A program made the position numbers and the translations under genes. A DNA stretch of 64,000 bases from JBGAJN01 sp044224905 (GTDB lineage: Bacteria; Verrucomicrobiota; Verrucomicrobiia; Limisphaerales; JBGAJN01). The stretch is from the NCBI GenBank assembly GCA_044224905.1, contig JBGAJN010000001.1, positions 806,001-870,000 of the forward strand, read 5' to 3'. The notes below the pieces were generated by a model that searched no databases, was not told the DNA's origin, and saw only the letters and a program-made list of their open reading frames with translations. Of this stretch, positions 51,631 to 60,026 are shown in pieces (position 1 is the stretch's first letter; the number at the start of each line of letters is the position of its first letter).

Positions 51631-52965
51631 TCAGCCTCCCAACGTGGTCGGGTCGGTCACGTCGCCCTTGTTGTAATCCACGTATTTCTCGGTCAGGTCG
51701 GCGGCATACATGATGGCGCCGGCTTTGCCGAGGTTCAGGTTGATGTGGAGGTCGAACTCGTCCGGCGCGGCGGCGGCGCAAAGCTCCTTGAAGGTTGCTT
51801 TCGTGGGCTGGCCGCGCTTGAGCGAGTAGAGAATCTTCCGGCTGCCCGGCGCGCTGTAGCCGATGTCCACCTTGTCTTCGACGACTGTCGCGGTGCTGTA
51901 GCCGAGCGCGTCGATGATGCGGCCCCAGTTCGGGTCGCCGCCGTGCCAGCTCGTTTTCACGAGCGCGCTGTTCGCCACGGCGCGCGCGGCGGCATCGGCA
52001 TCCTGAATCGTCTTCGCGCCCGCGACACGCACCGTCACAACGCGGTGAACGCCCTCGCCATCGCGCACGATCATCTTGGCGAGTTCAAGCGTCACGTGAT
52101 TCAGCGCGGCTTGGAAGGTGGCGAAGTCATTTTGTTTGGCGGAGGAAATCTTTGCGTTTCCCGCCAATCCGTTCGCCAGCACGAGCACCGTATCATTCGT
52201 GCTCATGTCGCCGTCCACGGTGATGCGGTTGAAGCTATTCGCCACGGCTTCGGTCAACGCGGCTTGCAACGCCTTCGGCTCAATGGCGGCGTCGGTGGTG
52301 ATGAAACAGAGCATCGTCGCGTGCAGACCTTGCGGGAGCGACGCGGGACGCGCGCCGGTCGGGCTCATGCCGGGCTGAATCATGCCCGCGCCCTTGCAAA
52401 TGCCGCCGATGCGGACGGTCTTGCCACCCAGCTTGAACTCGACGGCGATTTTTTTCGGCCGCGTGTCGCTGGTCATGATGGCCTCGGAGGCTTCGTCAGC
52501 GTGCGCGGGATCGTTGCCGAGCAACTGCACGACGTCCTCAATGCCGGCGCGGACATTTTCCATCGGCATGTTCACGCCGATGCGGCCGGTGCTGCCGACG
52601 AGGACTTGCTCCGGCGGCAGGTGCAATTTCGCGGCGACGAGGCGCGTCATTTCGAGCGCGTCCTTCATGCCTTGCTTGCCGGTGCAGGCGTTGGCATTGC
52701 CGGAGTTTACAACGATGGCCTGCGCTTTGCCTTTCTTCACGCGTTGCGCGCAGACCTTCACGGGCGCGGCGCAAATCTGGTTCGTCGTGAAGAGGCCGGC
52801 GACGGCCGCGGGCACTTCGGAAACGATGAGCGTGAGGTCGCGCTTCTTGCCTTTGTTGGAACCTTTGCCGGTGCCGAGGCGTTTGATGTCGCAGAAAACG
52901 CCCGCACTCAGGAAGCCTTTGGGGGCGACGATGGAACCTTCGATGGATTTGAGTTTCACTTTCAT
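51631..52965 (-). CDS. argJ: Bifunctional ornithine acetyltransferase / N-acetylglutamate synthase
   Basis: The 444-residue protein has the autocleavage region near residue 215 (HATMLCFITTDAAIEP), where the second chain starts at the first conserved Thr. Other blocks are PAAVAGLFTTNQICAAPV, GNANACTG, DMSTNDTVLVLANG and DPNWGRIIDALGYS. It transfers the acetyl group between ornithine and glutamate, recycling it in arginine synthesis. It is slightly longer than typical ArgJ. argC lies 44 nt upstream. Confidence 0.95.
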   Translation of the reverse strand: MKVKLKSIEGSIVAPKGFLSAGVFCDIKRLGTGKGSNKGKKRDLTLIVSEVPAAVAGLFTTNQICAAPVKVCAQRVKKGKAQAIVVNSGNANACTGKQGMKDALEMTRLVAAKLHLPPEQVLVGSTGRIGVNMPMENVRAGIEDVVQLLGNDPAHADEASEAIMTSDTRPKKIAVEFKLGGKTVRIGGICKGAGMIQPGMSPTGARPASLPQGLHATMLCFITTDAAIEPKALQAALTEAVANSFNRITVDGDMSTNDTVLVLANGLAGNAKISSAKQNDFATFQAALNHVTLELAKMIVRDGEGVHRVVTVRVAGAKTIQDADAAARAVANSALVKTSWHGGDPNWGRIIDALGYSTATVVEDKVDIGYSAPGSRKILYSLKRGQPTKATFKELCAAAAPDEFDLHINLNLGKAGAIMYAADLTEKYVDYNKGDVTDPTTLGG

Positions 52966-53009
52966 CAGAAAAGAATTGGCCCGCGAATCACGCTAAATAC
53001 GCGAATAAA

Positions 53010-54065
53010 TCAGACCAGCCCCGCGGTTTCCGGGAAGTTACAGAGGATGTTCATGCTCTGCACGGCCTGGCCGCTGGCGCCTTTGACGATGTTATCCTCG
53101 GCGCTCATGACGATGAGCCGGCCGGTGCGCGGGTCGAGCCGCCAGGCGATCTCGACGACGTTGGTGCCGACGACGTTCTTGGTGTCGGGCAGCGCCTTGC
53201 CTTCGAGCACGCGGACGAATGGCTCGTTCGCATACGCTGCCTGATAGCACGCGGTGATCTGTTCGCCGAGCGCGGCGGCTTCGGTGGCGTTGCTGAAATG
53301 CTTTTCCGGCGCGAGATAAAGCGTGGTTAAAATTCCGCGATTCACCGGAATAAGGTGCGGCGTGAACTGGATCGTGACCTTCTCGCCGGACGCGAGGGAG
53401 AGCTGCTCCTCGATTTCGGACAAGTGCCGGTGCTTGGGCAGGCCATAGGGGCGCACGCTTTCGTTGCACTCGACGAAGAGGTAGTCCACCTCGGCCTTGC
53501 GGCCCGCGCCGCTGACGCCGCTGAGCGAATCGGCGATGATGCCGGTGGGCTTGATGAGCTTGGCGCGGAGCAGGGGAATGGTCGGGAGCAAAACGCTCGT
53601 GGGATAACAGCCAGGTGACGCGATGAGCGTTGCGCCTTTGATTTTCGCCCGATGAACTTCGGGCAGGCCGTAGACGGATTTCTGCAACAACTCCGGCGCG
53701 GGGTGGTCGTGCGCGTAGAACTCTTTGTAGACCTCGGCGCTCTTGAGGCGGAAGTCAGCGCTGAGATCAATCACCGTGCAACCGGCATTGAGCAGCGGCA
53801 CCGCGAACTCCGCCGCGACGCCGTGGGGCAGTGCGAGGAAAACGATCTCTGCCTGCTTCGCGAGCACTTCAGCGTTCGGATCGGTGAAACGGAGCGCCTT
53901 GGATTTCGGATGACTGGCGAATTTGGGGAAGACTTGCGCGACGGTTTGTCCTGCGCTCTGGCGCGACGTGACGGCGACGAGGTCGACGTGCGGGTGATTG
54001 AGCAGCAACCGCACAAGTTCCTCGCCCGAGTAACCGGACGCGCCGATGATGGCAACTTTCTTCAT
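53010..54065 (-). CDS. argC: N-acetyl-gamma-glutamyl-phosphate reductase
   Basis: The 351-residue protein has the NADP site KVAIIGASGYSGEELVRLL and the active-site Cys near residue 152 in LIASPGCYPTSVLL. SGVSGAGRKAEVDY and HLIPVNRGILTTLYL follow. It reduces acetylglutamyl phosphate. As the first gene of argC-J-B-D-F it should carry the promoter. The 149-nt gap upstream is shared with the rpsI terminator. No ARG-box-like palindrome was recognised there. Confidence 0.96.
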   Translation of the reverse strand: MKKVAIIGASGYSGEELVRLLLNHPHVDLVAVTSRQSAGQTVAQVFPKFASHPKSKALRFTDPNAEVLAKQAEIVFLALPHGVAAEFAVPLLNAGCTVIDLSADFRLKSAEVYKEFYAHDHPAPELLQKSVYGLPEVHRAKIKGATLIASPGCYPTSVLLPTIPLLRAKLIKPTGIIADSLSGVSGAGRKAEVDYLFVECNESVRPYGLPKHRHLSEIEEQLSLASGEKVTIQFTPHLIPVNRGILTTLYLAPEKHFSNATEAAALGEQITACYQAAYANEPFVRVLEGKALPDTKNVVGTNVVEIAWRLDPRTGRLIVMSAEDNIVKGASGQAVQSMNILCNFPETAGLV

Positions 54066-54165
54066 GACAGATGATGAGTAACGCGTAATCCGAAACTGAC
54101 GGGGTTGTTTTGCGTGAACGGTGTCCGACTTGCAACTGACATCTCATCGCGAGCCCCGGACAAAG

Positions 54166-54197
54166 CAAAACCCCGCCGACATGTGCCAGCGGGGTTT
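54166..54197 (-). terminator. Intrinsic terminator of rplM-rpsI
   Basis: A 9-bp stem (54168-54176 with 54189-54197) and a 12-nt loop are followed on the minus strand by TTTTGCTTTG. It lies 17 nt past the rpsI stop. Confidence 0.8.
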
Positions 54198-54214
54198 GCA
54201 AACTTTCGCTTCGA

Positions 54215-54613
54215 TTAACGCTTCGAGAACTGGAAGCGTTTGCGAGCGCCCGGCTGGCCGTACTTCTTGCGCTCTTTCATACGCGAATCGCGTGTGAGGA
54301 GGCCGTCCGCTTTGAGCGGAGCGCGGAGATTCGCGTCCACTTCGAGCAACGCGCGGGAAATACCATGGCGCACCGCGCCGGCTTGGCCGTTGGGGCCGCC
54401 ACCCTTGACGTTGACCGCGACATCATACTTCGCTGCCGTTTCCGTCAGCGTGAGCGGACGGGTAACGACGCCGCGGAGGGTGTCGGTCGGGAAGTAAACT
54501 TCGAAGGCACGGCCGTTGACCGTGATCTTGCCGTTGCCGGCAGCGAGACGAACGCGGGCCACCGCGGATTTGCGGCGGCCGGTGCCGAGGAATTCCTGAA
54601 CTTTGGATGCCAT
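54215..54613 (-). CDS. rpsI: Small ribosomal subunit protein uS9
   Basis: The 132-residue protein is complete S9. GTGRRKSAVARVRL opens the fold and KYGQPGARKRFQFSKR is the conserved basic C-terminus that reaches the P-site tRNA. It sits directly after rplM (17 nt), as in nearly all bacteria, and is followed by its terminator. Confidence 0.98.
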   Translation of the reverse strand: MASKVQEFLGTGRRKSAVARVRLAAGNGKITVNGRAFEVYFPTDTLRGVVTRPLTLTETAAKYDVAVNVKGGGPNGQAGAVRHGISRALLEVDANLRAPLKADGLLTRDSRMKERKKYGQPGARKRFQFSKR

Positions 54614-54630
54614 ACTTGGTGTGAGTTAAA

Positions 54631-55065
54631 TTAGTTCGCGGCAGCGAGCGCGGCGGGAGTCTGCGCGGCGTGCGGGTGCTTGTCGCCCTTGTACACTTTG
54701 AGCTTGGTCATCAACACGCGACCGAGGCGGTTCTTGGGAACCATGCCCTTGACGGCGTGGGTGATGAGTTCTTCCGGATGCTTGGCGCGAACGTCCGCCA
54801 CGGAGCGGTACTTTTCGCCACCGCGCCAACCGGAGTAGGTCATGAAAAACTTTTCCTCTTCCTTCTTGCCGGTGACACGCACCTTGTCGGCGTTGATCAC
54901 GACCACGAAGTCGCCCGCGTCGAGGTGTTTGGTGAACACGGGCTTGTTTTTCCCGCGGAGAATGTTCGCAACTTGGGCGGCGAGGCGGCCAAGCACGGCG
55001 CCGTTGGCATCCACTACGTGCCACTTACGCTCGTCCAGTTTCACTTTCGGCAAATACGTTTTCAT
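54631..55065 (-). CDS. rplM: Large ribosomal subunit protein uL13
   Basis: The ATG at 55065 (MKTYLPKVKLDERKWHVVDA) is chosen over an adjacent TTG. The 144-residue protein has the L13 blocks LGRLAAQVANILRGKNKP and VKGMVPKNRLGR. It is the first gene of the rplM-rpsI pair. A promoter lies about 25-55 nt upstream. The Ala-rich C-terminal tail (AQTPAALAAAN) is unremarkable. Confidence 0.98.
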   Translation of the reverse strand: MKTYLPKVKLDERKWHVVDANGAVLGRLAAQVANILRGKNKPVFTKHLDAGDFVVVINADKVRVTGKKEEEKFFMTYSGWRGGEKYRSVADVRAKHPEELITHAVKGMVPKNRLGRVLMTKLKVYKGDKHPHAAQTPAALAAAN

Positions 55066-55090
55066 CAAGAGCCTTATTTAAGGAGCGGTG

Positions 55091-55118
55091 AAACTATCAA
55101 AGTGCGCGGCCAAGTCAA
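55091..55118 (-). promoter_or_regulatory. rplM-rpsI promoter
   Basis: On the minus strand TTGACT (55118-55113), a 16-nt spacer and TAGTTT (55096-55091) precede the rplM ATG. The -35 is good and the -10 is weak. Position and gene class make it likely. Confidence 0.45.
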
Positions 55119-55176
55119 CAGGGATTTCGGGTAAAAATGAAGCCTGCCCATTTGGGAGTATCCGCCGGAGCGGCCT

Positions 55177-55941
55177 TTAATGGCCTTTGTCGTGAATGTG
55201 ACTGCATACCGGGCAGTCCTTTCGGCGCGCCGTGCGGAGACGCCGGAAGTGCATCGTCGCCAGATCCATGACCAGAAGGGTGCCGGCGAGCGGTTCGCCA
55301 AGGCCGCTGAGTAATTTGATCACTTCGACGGCCCCGAGGCAGCCGGCGGTGCCGGAAACTGCGCCGATGACCGGGAATTCGCGTTTCCAATGCGGCGGCT
55401 TCTCCGGAACGAAGCACTCCAGGCAGGGCGTTTTGCCCGGAATGATGGTCGTCACCTGCGCCTCCATCGAATACATGGCGCATTCGATCATTGGCTTGCG
55501 CGCTGCGACGGCGGCGCGGTTGAGCGCGAAGCGTTCTTCGAAAAGCGGTGCGGCATCCACCACGACGTCGGCTTGGGCGACGAGACCGGGAGCGTTCTCA
55601 TCCGAAACATTCTCGGCGACGGTCACGATTTCGAGCCGCGGGTTCAACGCGTGAAGCTTTCGGACGATGGAATCCAGCCGTGGCTTGCCGAGCCGATCGT
55701 GCGTCTGCAGCAGTTGCCGGTTCAAGTCGCTCGGGCGAACCACTCCACCCATCGCGAGCACGAGTTTGCCCACGCCGGCGGCGGCAAGTTGATATGCGAC
55801 GACGCCACCGAGTCCGCCAACGCGGGAGATGAGCACGGAGGCTGCCTTGAGCTTGCGCTGGCCGGCTTCGCCGAAACCGGGCACCCACATCTGCCATTCG
55901 TAGATGGCGCGCTCTTCGTTGGTCAGCTCGGGCAATTTCAT
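55177..55941 (-). CDS. Non-canonical E1/MoeB/ThiF-like adenylyltransferase
   Basis: The 254-residue protein has the ThiF/HesA Rossmann fold (VGGLGGVVAYQLAAAGVGKL, LNRQLLQ, LGKPRLDS) and the zinc cysteines C173-x-x-C176 and C243-x-x-C246. Canonical E1s adenylate the C-terminus of MoaD- or ThiS-like proteins. Here Arg75 and Lys86 fit, but the acidic loop reads GGVVRPSDLNRQ and the MoeB Asp130 region reads DAAPLFEER. The usual RYxRQ start is replaced by IYEWQMWVPGFG. ATP use is therefore uncertain. Its ATG overlaps the stop of the ATPase gene (ATGA), so it is part of the transporter unit. No MoaD-like partner lies nearby. Confidence 0.85.
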   Translation of the reverse strand: MKLPELTNEERAIYEWQMWVPGFGEAGQRKLKAASVLISRVGGLGGVVAYQLAAAGVGKLVLAMGGVVRPSDLNRQLLQTHDRLGKPRLDSIVRKLHALNPRLEIVTVAENVSDENAPGLVAQADVVVDAAPLFEERFALNRAAVAARKPMIECAMYSMEAQVTTIIPGKTPCLECFVPEKPPHWKREFPVIGAVSGTAGCLGAVEVIKLLSGLGEPLAGTLLVMDLATMHFRRLRTARRKDCPVCSHIHDKGH

Positions 55942-56597
55942 GGCGACTCGGGCAGCAACGGTGTCTCCTGCACCCGGCCGTCGTCGAGGCGGAAGAGCGC
56001 GTCCGCCAAGCGAGCGGCTTCGCTGCGGCTGTGCGTGATGTGCAGCGCGGTGACGCCAAGTTCGCGCTGGATCTTCTTCAGCAAGGTCGCGAGGTCGTCG
56101 CGCAATTCCTCGTCGAGGGCGGAAAGCGGTTCATCGAGTAACAGCACGCTGGGCTTCGCGGCGAGGGCGCGGCCGAGGGCGACGCGTTGGCGTTCGCCAC
56201 CGGAAAGATTTGCCGGAAGGCGCTCGAGCAGGTGCGCGACGCCGAGGTGCGCGGCGAGTTCATTGACGCGCTGCTGGATTTCGTCCGGCGAGCGATGCCG
56301 CAGCCGGAGCGCGAAGCCGATGTTTTGCCGCACGGTCATTGTGGGAAACATCGCGCCGTCCTGAGGAACGTAGCCAATGCCGCGATCGCCGGGTTGCTCG
56401 TGAGTGATGTCGCGCTCGCCGATGAACACGCGGCCCGAGTGCGCGCGGCGCAGGCCGCAAAGGATTTCGAGCAATGTCGTCTTACCGCAGCCGGTGCGGC
56501 CCATGAGCACCGCGTAGCGGCCCGCGGGAATGGCGAACGACACGTTTTCCAAACGGAAATTGCCCGCGTGCCAGGTAATATTGTCGAAACGAATCAC
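55938..56597 (-). CDS. ABC transporter ATP-binding protein, ModC-like
   Basis: The 219-residue ATPase has Walker A GRTGCGKTT, Q-loop region, signature LSGGERQRVALGRALA, Walker B VLLLDEPLSALD and the H-loop LHITHS. It lacks the C-terminal molybdate-sensing domain (MOP) of classic ModC, so it is of the short sulfate/molybdate/tungstate importer type. It pairs with the permease. Its GTG start overlaps the permease TGA (GTGA) and its own TGA overlaps the E1-like ATG. Molybdate or tungstate is likely, but the substrate is not certain. Confidence 0.9.
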   Translation of the reverse strand: MIRFDNITWHAGNFRLENVSFAIPAGRYAVLMGRTGCGKTTLLEILCGLRRAHSGRVFIGERDITHEQPGDRGIGYVPQDGAMFPTMTVRQNIGFALRLRHRSPDEIQQRVNELAAHLGVAHLLERLPANLSGGERQRVALGRALAAKPSVLLLDEPLSALDEELRDDLATLLKKIQRELGVTALHITHSRSEAARLADALFRLDDGRVQETPLLPESP

Positions 56598-57382
56598 AGC
56601 CGTTCCCCCGCGATTCGCACGCTGACCAGCACCAACATCGCGAGCACGACCATTACGACGCTTACGGCGACGGCGGCTTCGAGGCGGCCCACGCTGAGTT
56701 CGAGGAATACGCTCGTCGGCAACACTTCGGTTTTCATGCGCGTCGCGCCGGCGAAGACGAGGATCGGGCCGAACTCACCGAGGCTTCGTGCCCACGCGAT
56801 ACTAAACGCGGCGAACATTCCGCGTTTGGCTGACGGTAACGTGACCAACCACACCGCCCGTCCACGCGAGCAGCCGAGCGTCATCGCCACATCCTCCGGA
56901 CGCGACGAAAGATGGTCGAACACGCCGCGCATGGTGCGCACGGCGAAGGCCGCGCCGATGACGAATTGCGCGAGCACCACGCCCGCGACCGTGTAAGTGA
57001 ACGGCAGCACGCCATCGATGAGTTTGCCCACGCGTGTTTGAAAGAAGATCAGCAGGCACAGGCCGACGACCATCGGTGGCAGCACGATTGGGATGTCGAG
57101 CGCGGCGTCGAGCAACGGTTTACCGGAAAATCGTCCGCGCGAAAGCAAGTAACCCACGGGCACGGCGAGCAGCAGCGCGAGGAGCGCCGACGCGGTGCAG
57201 GTGACGAGGCTGAGTTTGATGGAATATTGAATCTCCGCGGAGAGCATCGCCTTCCACAGCTGGTCGGGCGTTGTGTAGGTCGCCATCGAGCCGAGCAGCC
57301 CGAGCAGGAAGAGGAGATAAAATCCCGTGACGACCGCCAGCGAGAACCAGAACGGCGTGACGCGCGAGGGGCCCGGGTTCAT
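56594..57382 (-). CDS. ABC transporter permease, ModB/CysT-like
   Basis: The 262-residue inner-membrane protein has six predicted helices and the permease EAA-loop region near ARSLGEFGPILVFAGAT. PIVLPPMVVGLCLLIFF and AVRTMRGVFDHLSSRPEDVAMTLGCS are typical of oxyanion importers of the ModB/CysT type. It works with the ATPase downstream and the tandem binding lipoprotein upstream. Its start overlaps that gene's stop by 4 nt (ATGA). Length and topology are normal. Confidence 0.9.
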   Translation of the reverse strand: MNPGPSRVTPFWFSLAVVTGFYLLFLLGLLGSMATYTTPDQLWKAMLSAEIQYSIKLSLVTCTASALLALLLAVPVGYLLSRGRFSGKPLLDAALDIPIVLPPMVVGLCLLIFFQTRVGKLIDGVLPFTYTVAGVVLAQFVIGAAFAVRTMRGVFDHLSSRPEDVAMTLGCSRGRAVWLVTLPSAKRGMFAAFSIAWARSLGEFGPILVFAGATRMKTEVLPTSVFLELSVGRLEAAVAVSVVMVVLAMLVLVSVRIAGERL

Positions 57383-58908
57383 TTATCCTTCAACCACTCC
57401 GGCACCACGATGTCTTTGCTCTTGAGCGCCGCCTCGTTCCCACGCCAGAGGAAACCCGCTTCCTCGAAGTCGCCGCGGTTCGCTTTCAGGAAATCCAGCA
57501 GGCGTGTGGCAAGCTGGCGATTAGGTGAACTCGTGCGAACCGAGAACGGTTGAATGGCTTTCGCGCCCGCGTGTTGGATCGGGAAAAATTCAATGTGCTC
57601 GGCCTGTGGGGAAGCGTTGACGCGATAAATAATGGCCGCCTCAAGTCCGCCCGCGCGCATCTGATTCACGAGCAAGTCAGCCGTCGGCACCTCGACCACG
57701 ACGTTCTTGCGAATCGCCTCGAGCAAGCCGGACGACTTGAGCATGCCGCGCGTCATGTAACCGAGCGTGGACTGCTCGGCATTGCAGAGCCCGACCTTGA
57801 GATTCGGCTGCGCGAGATCGGCGAGCGTCTTCACATTGCGCGGGTTGCCCTTTTTCACCGCGATGCCGATGTCGGTCTCGGTGAGAATCACCGCCTCGGG
57901 AAACGTGTCCGCGACCGGTGGAACGAAGCACAGGTCGCACGCGTAATAGGCGTCGGGGAACTTCGGGTTGCTCGCGTCGCCCATCGTTTTCATCGTGGCG
58001 CAAAGGATGCCGCAGCCGTTGAAGACCGTTGTGACGGTGACGCCTTCGCGATCGGCGAACTTCGTCAGAATCTTTTCCACCGCGAGGCGGTTCACGCCAC
58101 CGCTGTAGAGAATCATCTCGGGCTTGGCGGCCCACGTGTCACCGCCGGCGGGTGAGAAGCCGTTCGCTTTGAAAATTGCTCCGCCTTTTTCCGGCGCGGC
58201 GAGATAACGGGCGAACTTCAGCGCGGCGGGGGATTGATTGCAAAACGAAAGCACGGCGATGCTGGCATTCTCTGCGCGCGACGTCAGCTCCGGCACTTCG
58301 ATGGCTTCGAGTCCCTTGAATTGCGGTACCGTAGCGTCCCAGACGATCGCGGCGTCGACTGCGCCGAGCGAAAGGTCGGAGGCGATTTCAGTGACGGTGG
58401 GTTTCATCACCGCGACGTGCGCGGCGAGTTGCGGCCAGACGTTGGTGAGCGTCGCCTTGGTCACGCGGCCAATGCTGGCGGCCTCGGGATTGGCGAGCGC
58501 AACCTTCACGTCAGCACGGAGCAAGTCGGCAACGGCGTGAATATTCTTCGGATTGCCGGAGCGCACGGCGATGACGGGATGCTGGCGCGCGACCGGGATG
58601 ACTTCACGGGTGATGCCGTGCTTGCGTGCGTCGGACATCGAGCCATCGTCGGCGGCGAGGTAAAGATCACCGCGCTGGGCCGCGCGAATCTGGCTGATGA
58701 GCGTACCCGAACCGCCGAACTGGATTTGCAACTCGGTGCCGAACTCACGTTTGAAATCCGCGGCGACCGCCTCGACGGGCTTCTTGAGATTCGCCGCGCA
58801 GTAGAGCGTGAGCGTGTTGGTGCTCGATTGTGAAGGCTTGCCGCAGCCAGTGAACAGCGCGCCAAGCGCCAGCGCGGGCAGGGTTGCGATGAAGAGAAGT
58901 TTTTTCAC
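57379..58908 (-). CDS. Tandem ModA-like substrate-binding lipoprotein
   Basis: I take the GTG at 58908 as start because it overlaps the upstream TGA (GTGA) and opens a lipoprotein signal with lipobox LFTGC (Cys22). The 509-residue protein holds two binding-protein lobes in one chain. The first (about 30-265) is ModA-like (LTLYCAANLKKPVEAVAADF, FGGSGTLISQIRAAQRGDLY). The second (about 275-500) opens EMILYSGGVNRLAVEKIL, with NGCGILC and ACDLC giving C299-x3-C303 and C324-x2-C327, a possible metal or disulfide site. It feeds the permease encoded next. A usual ModA has one lobe pair of about 230-260 residues, so the fusion is unusual. Confidence 0.88.
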   Translation of the reverse strand: MKKLLFIATLPALALGALFTGCGKPSQSSTNTLTLYCAANLKKPVEAVAADFKREFGTELQIQFGGSGTLISQIRAAQRGDLYLAADDGSMSDARKHGITREVIPVARQHPVIAVRSGNPKNIHAVADLLRADVKVALANPEAASIGRVTKATLTNVWPQLAAHVAVMKPTVTEIASDLSLGAVDAAIVWDATVPQFKGLEAIEVPELTSRAENASIAVLSFCNQSPAALKFARYLAAPEKGGAIFKANGFSPAGGDTWAAKPEMILYSGGVNRLAVEKILTKFADREGVTVTTVFNGCGILCATMKTMGDASNPKFPDAYYACDLCFVPPVADTFPEAVILTETDIGIAVKKGNPRNVKTLADLAQPNLKVGLCNAEQSTLGYMTRGMLKSSGLLEAIRKNVVVEVPTADLLVNQMRAGGLEAAIIYRVNASPQAEHIEFFPIQHAGAKAIQPFSVRTSSPNRQLATRLLDFLKANRGDFEEAGFLWRGNEAALKSKDIVVPEWLKDK

Positions 58909-59939
58909 GACTCGAATTTGAACCAAGCTAGCCCGCCCAGCGCGACAAGCAACAACGTGCCGGCGCCCAAAAGCAACGCTTCACTGCGGCTGGTGGTGGC
59001 GATCAGTCGCGCGTCGCCGCCGGAGATTGAAACGGTTTCGGGTTTGAGCGACGTGTTGCGATTGCCGGGCTTGCCTGCGGAAGTTTCTTCGGAGGGTTGG
59101 TAGCCCATCGCGCGCAGTTGCTCGTCCCAATCGGCATGCAGCAGGAGATCCCAGCCGGGGTTGAGCTTTTTCACCTGGCAGGAGCACGCGCCGAGCAGGA
59201 AGAGGCTTACTTCCTCGATCTGTTCGTCGCCGAAACCCTTCGCGGGCCACGCACCGAGCACGCGACCGCGACCGAAGACTGTGGCGATCCACGGTTCGCT
59301 CGTGCCCGCAAGTCCCGACTTCGGGCCGGCGAGCATCGCGAGCATGGGTTGCTCGGCGGCGTTGTCGCGGCGAATACGAACGACGGAGAATTTCACGGCG
59401 AGTTTCGGGCCGGGCCCGAGCTTGCTGGTCGGATCGGTTGGATCGATGGCGGGCAATTGCGCGACTTGTTCGAGGTAGCGGAGGCGTTTCTCCAACGTCT
59501 TCGCGGCCTCGTCGTTCGCGGCGCGGTCGCTGGATTCAACGAGCACCCACGTGGCGGAATCGCCGGCCAACAGTCGTCGGACGATTTCCGTGCGCGCGGG
59601 CGAATTGGTCAGCTGCGCGAGCGTGGTGGGATTGAGCGTGCCGGTCCAAACGGGAGCGGCGGCGGTTTCCTCGGCGTGCGGACGGAGCAGGCGCGAACCG
59701 GTTTGAACGCGCGCGAGTTCGAGGTTGAGCGCGGACTCGGTGCCGTAGTTACGGATGAACTTTCCGATGGCTTCGTCCTTCGCGTCGGTGGCGGCGATTT
59801 CGAGGCGGAAATTATCCGCTGGCCAGCGGTCGAGCGCGTAGCGGAAGACGGGGATGGTGCAGGCGTGTGCGCCGGCGTTGAGTGTGAGACACGCAGCGAG
59901 CAGCGCGAGGCAGCGAGAACCGGAATTGAGCACAGACAT
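58905..59939 (-). CDS. Exported, C-terminally anchored protein of unknown function (FRYAL type)
   Basis: The ATG at 59939 gives 344 residues. A signal peptide ends at about Ala26, so the mature protein would begin CTIPVFRYALDRWPADNF (Cys27). Similar Cys-x-x-P-V-F-R-Y-A-L-x-R-W starts occur in exported planctomycete and verrucomicrobial proteins of unknown function. A CxC (GACSCQVKKLNPGWDLLL) lies near residue 250 and a single membrane helix at the extreme C-terminus (LLLGAGTLLLVALGGLAWF) anchors it outside the inner membrane. Its stop overlaps the binding-protein GTG, so it is the first gene of the transporter operon and may deliver or receive the substrate. Confidence 0.75.
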   Translation of the reverse strand: MSVLNSGSRCLALLAACLTLNAGAHACTIPVFRYALDRWPADNFRLEIAATDAKDEAIGKFIRNYGTESALNLELARVQTGSRLLRPHAEETAAAPVWTGTLNPTTLAQLTNSPARTEIVRRLLAGDSATWVLVESSDRAANDEAAKTLEKRLRYLEQVAQLPAIDPTDPTSKLGPGPKLAVKFSVVRIRRDNAAEQPMLAMLAGPKSGLAGTSEPWIATVFGRGRVLGAWPAKGFGDEQIEEVSLFLLGACSCQVKKLNPGWDLLLHADWDEQLRAMGYQPSEETSAGKPGNRNTSLKPETVSISGGDARLIATTSRSEALLLGAGTLLLVALGGLAWFKFES

Positions 59940-60026
59940 TTTCACACGTTACACCGGAGTTCTTATCAAAGTTTGGGCGCGGTTGAAGCCGCGCCCTCAC
60001 GTGACGTTGTTTGGACGGACGATTTG

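Noticed and set aside
51745..53244. Plus-strand open frame of 499 codons over argJ and argC
   Set aside because: It crosses two unambiguous arginine genes on the other strand and shows no domain.
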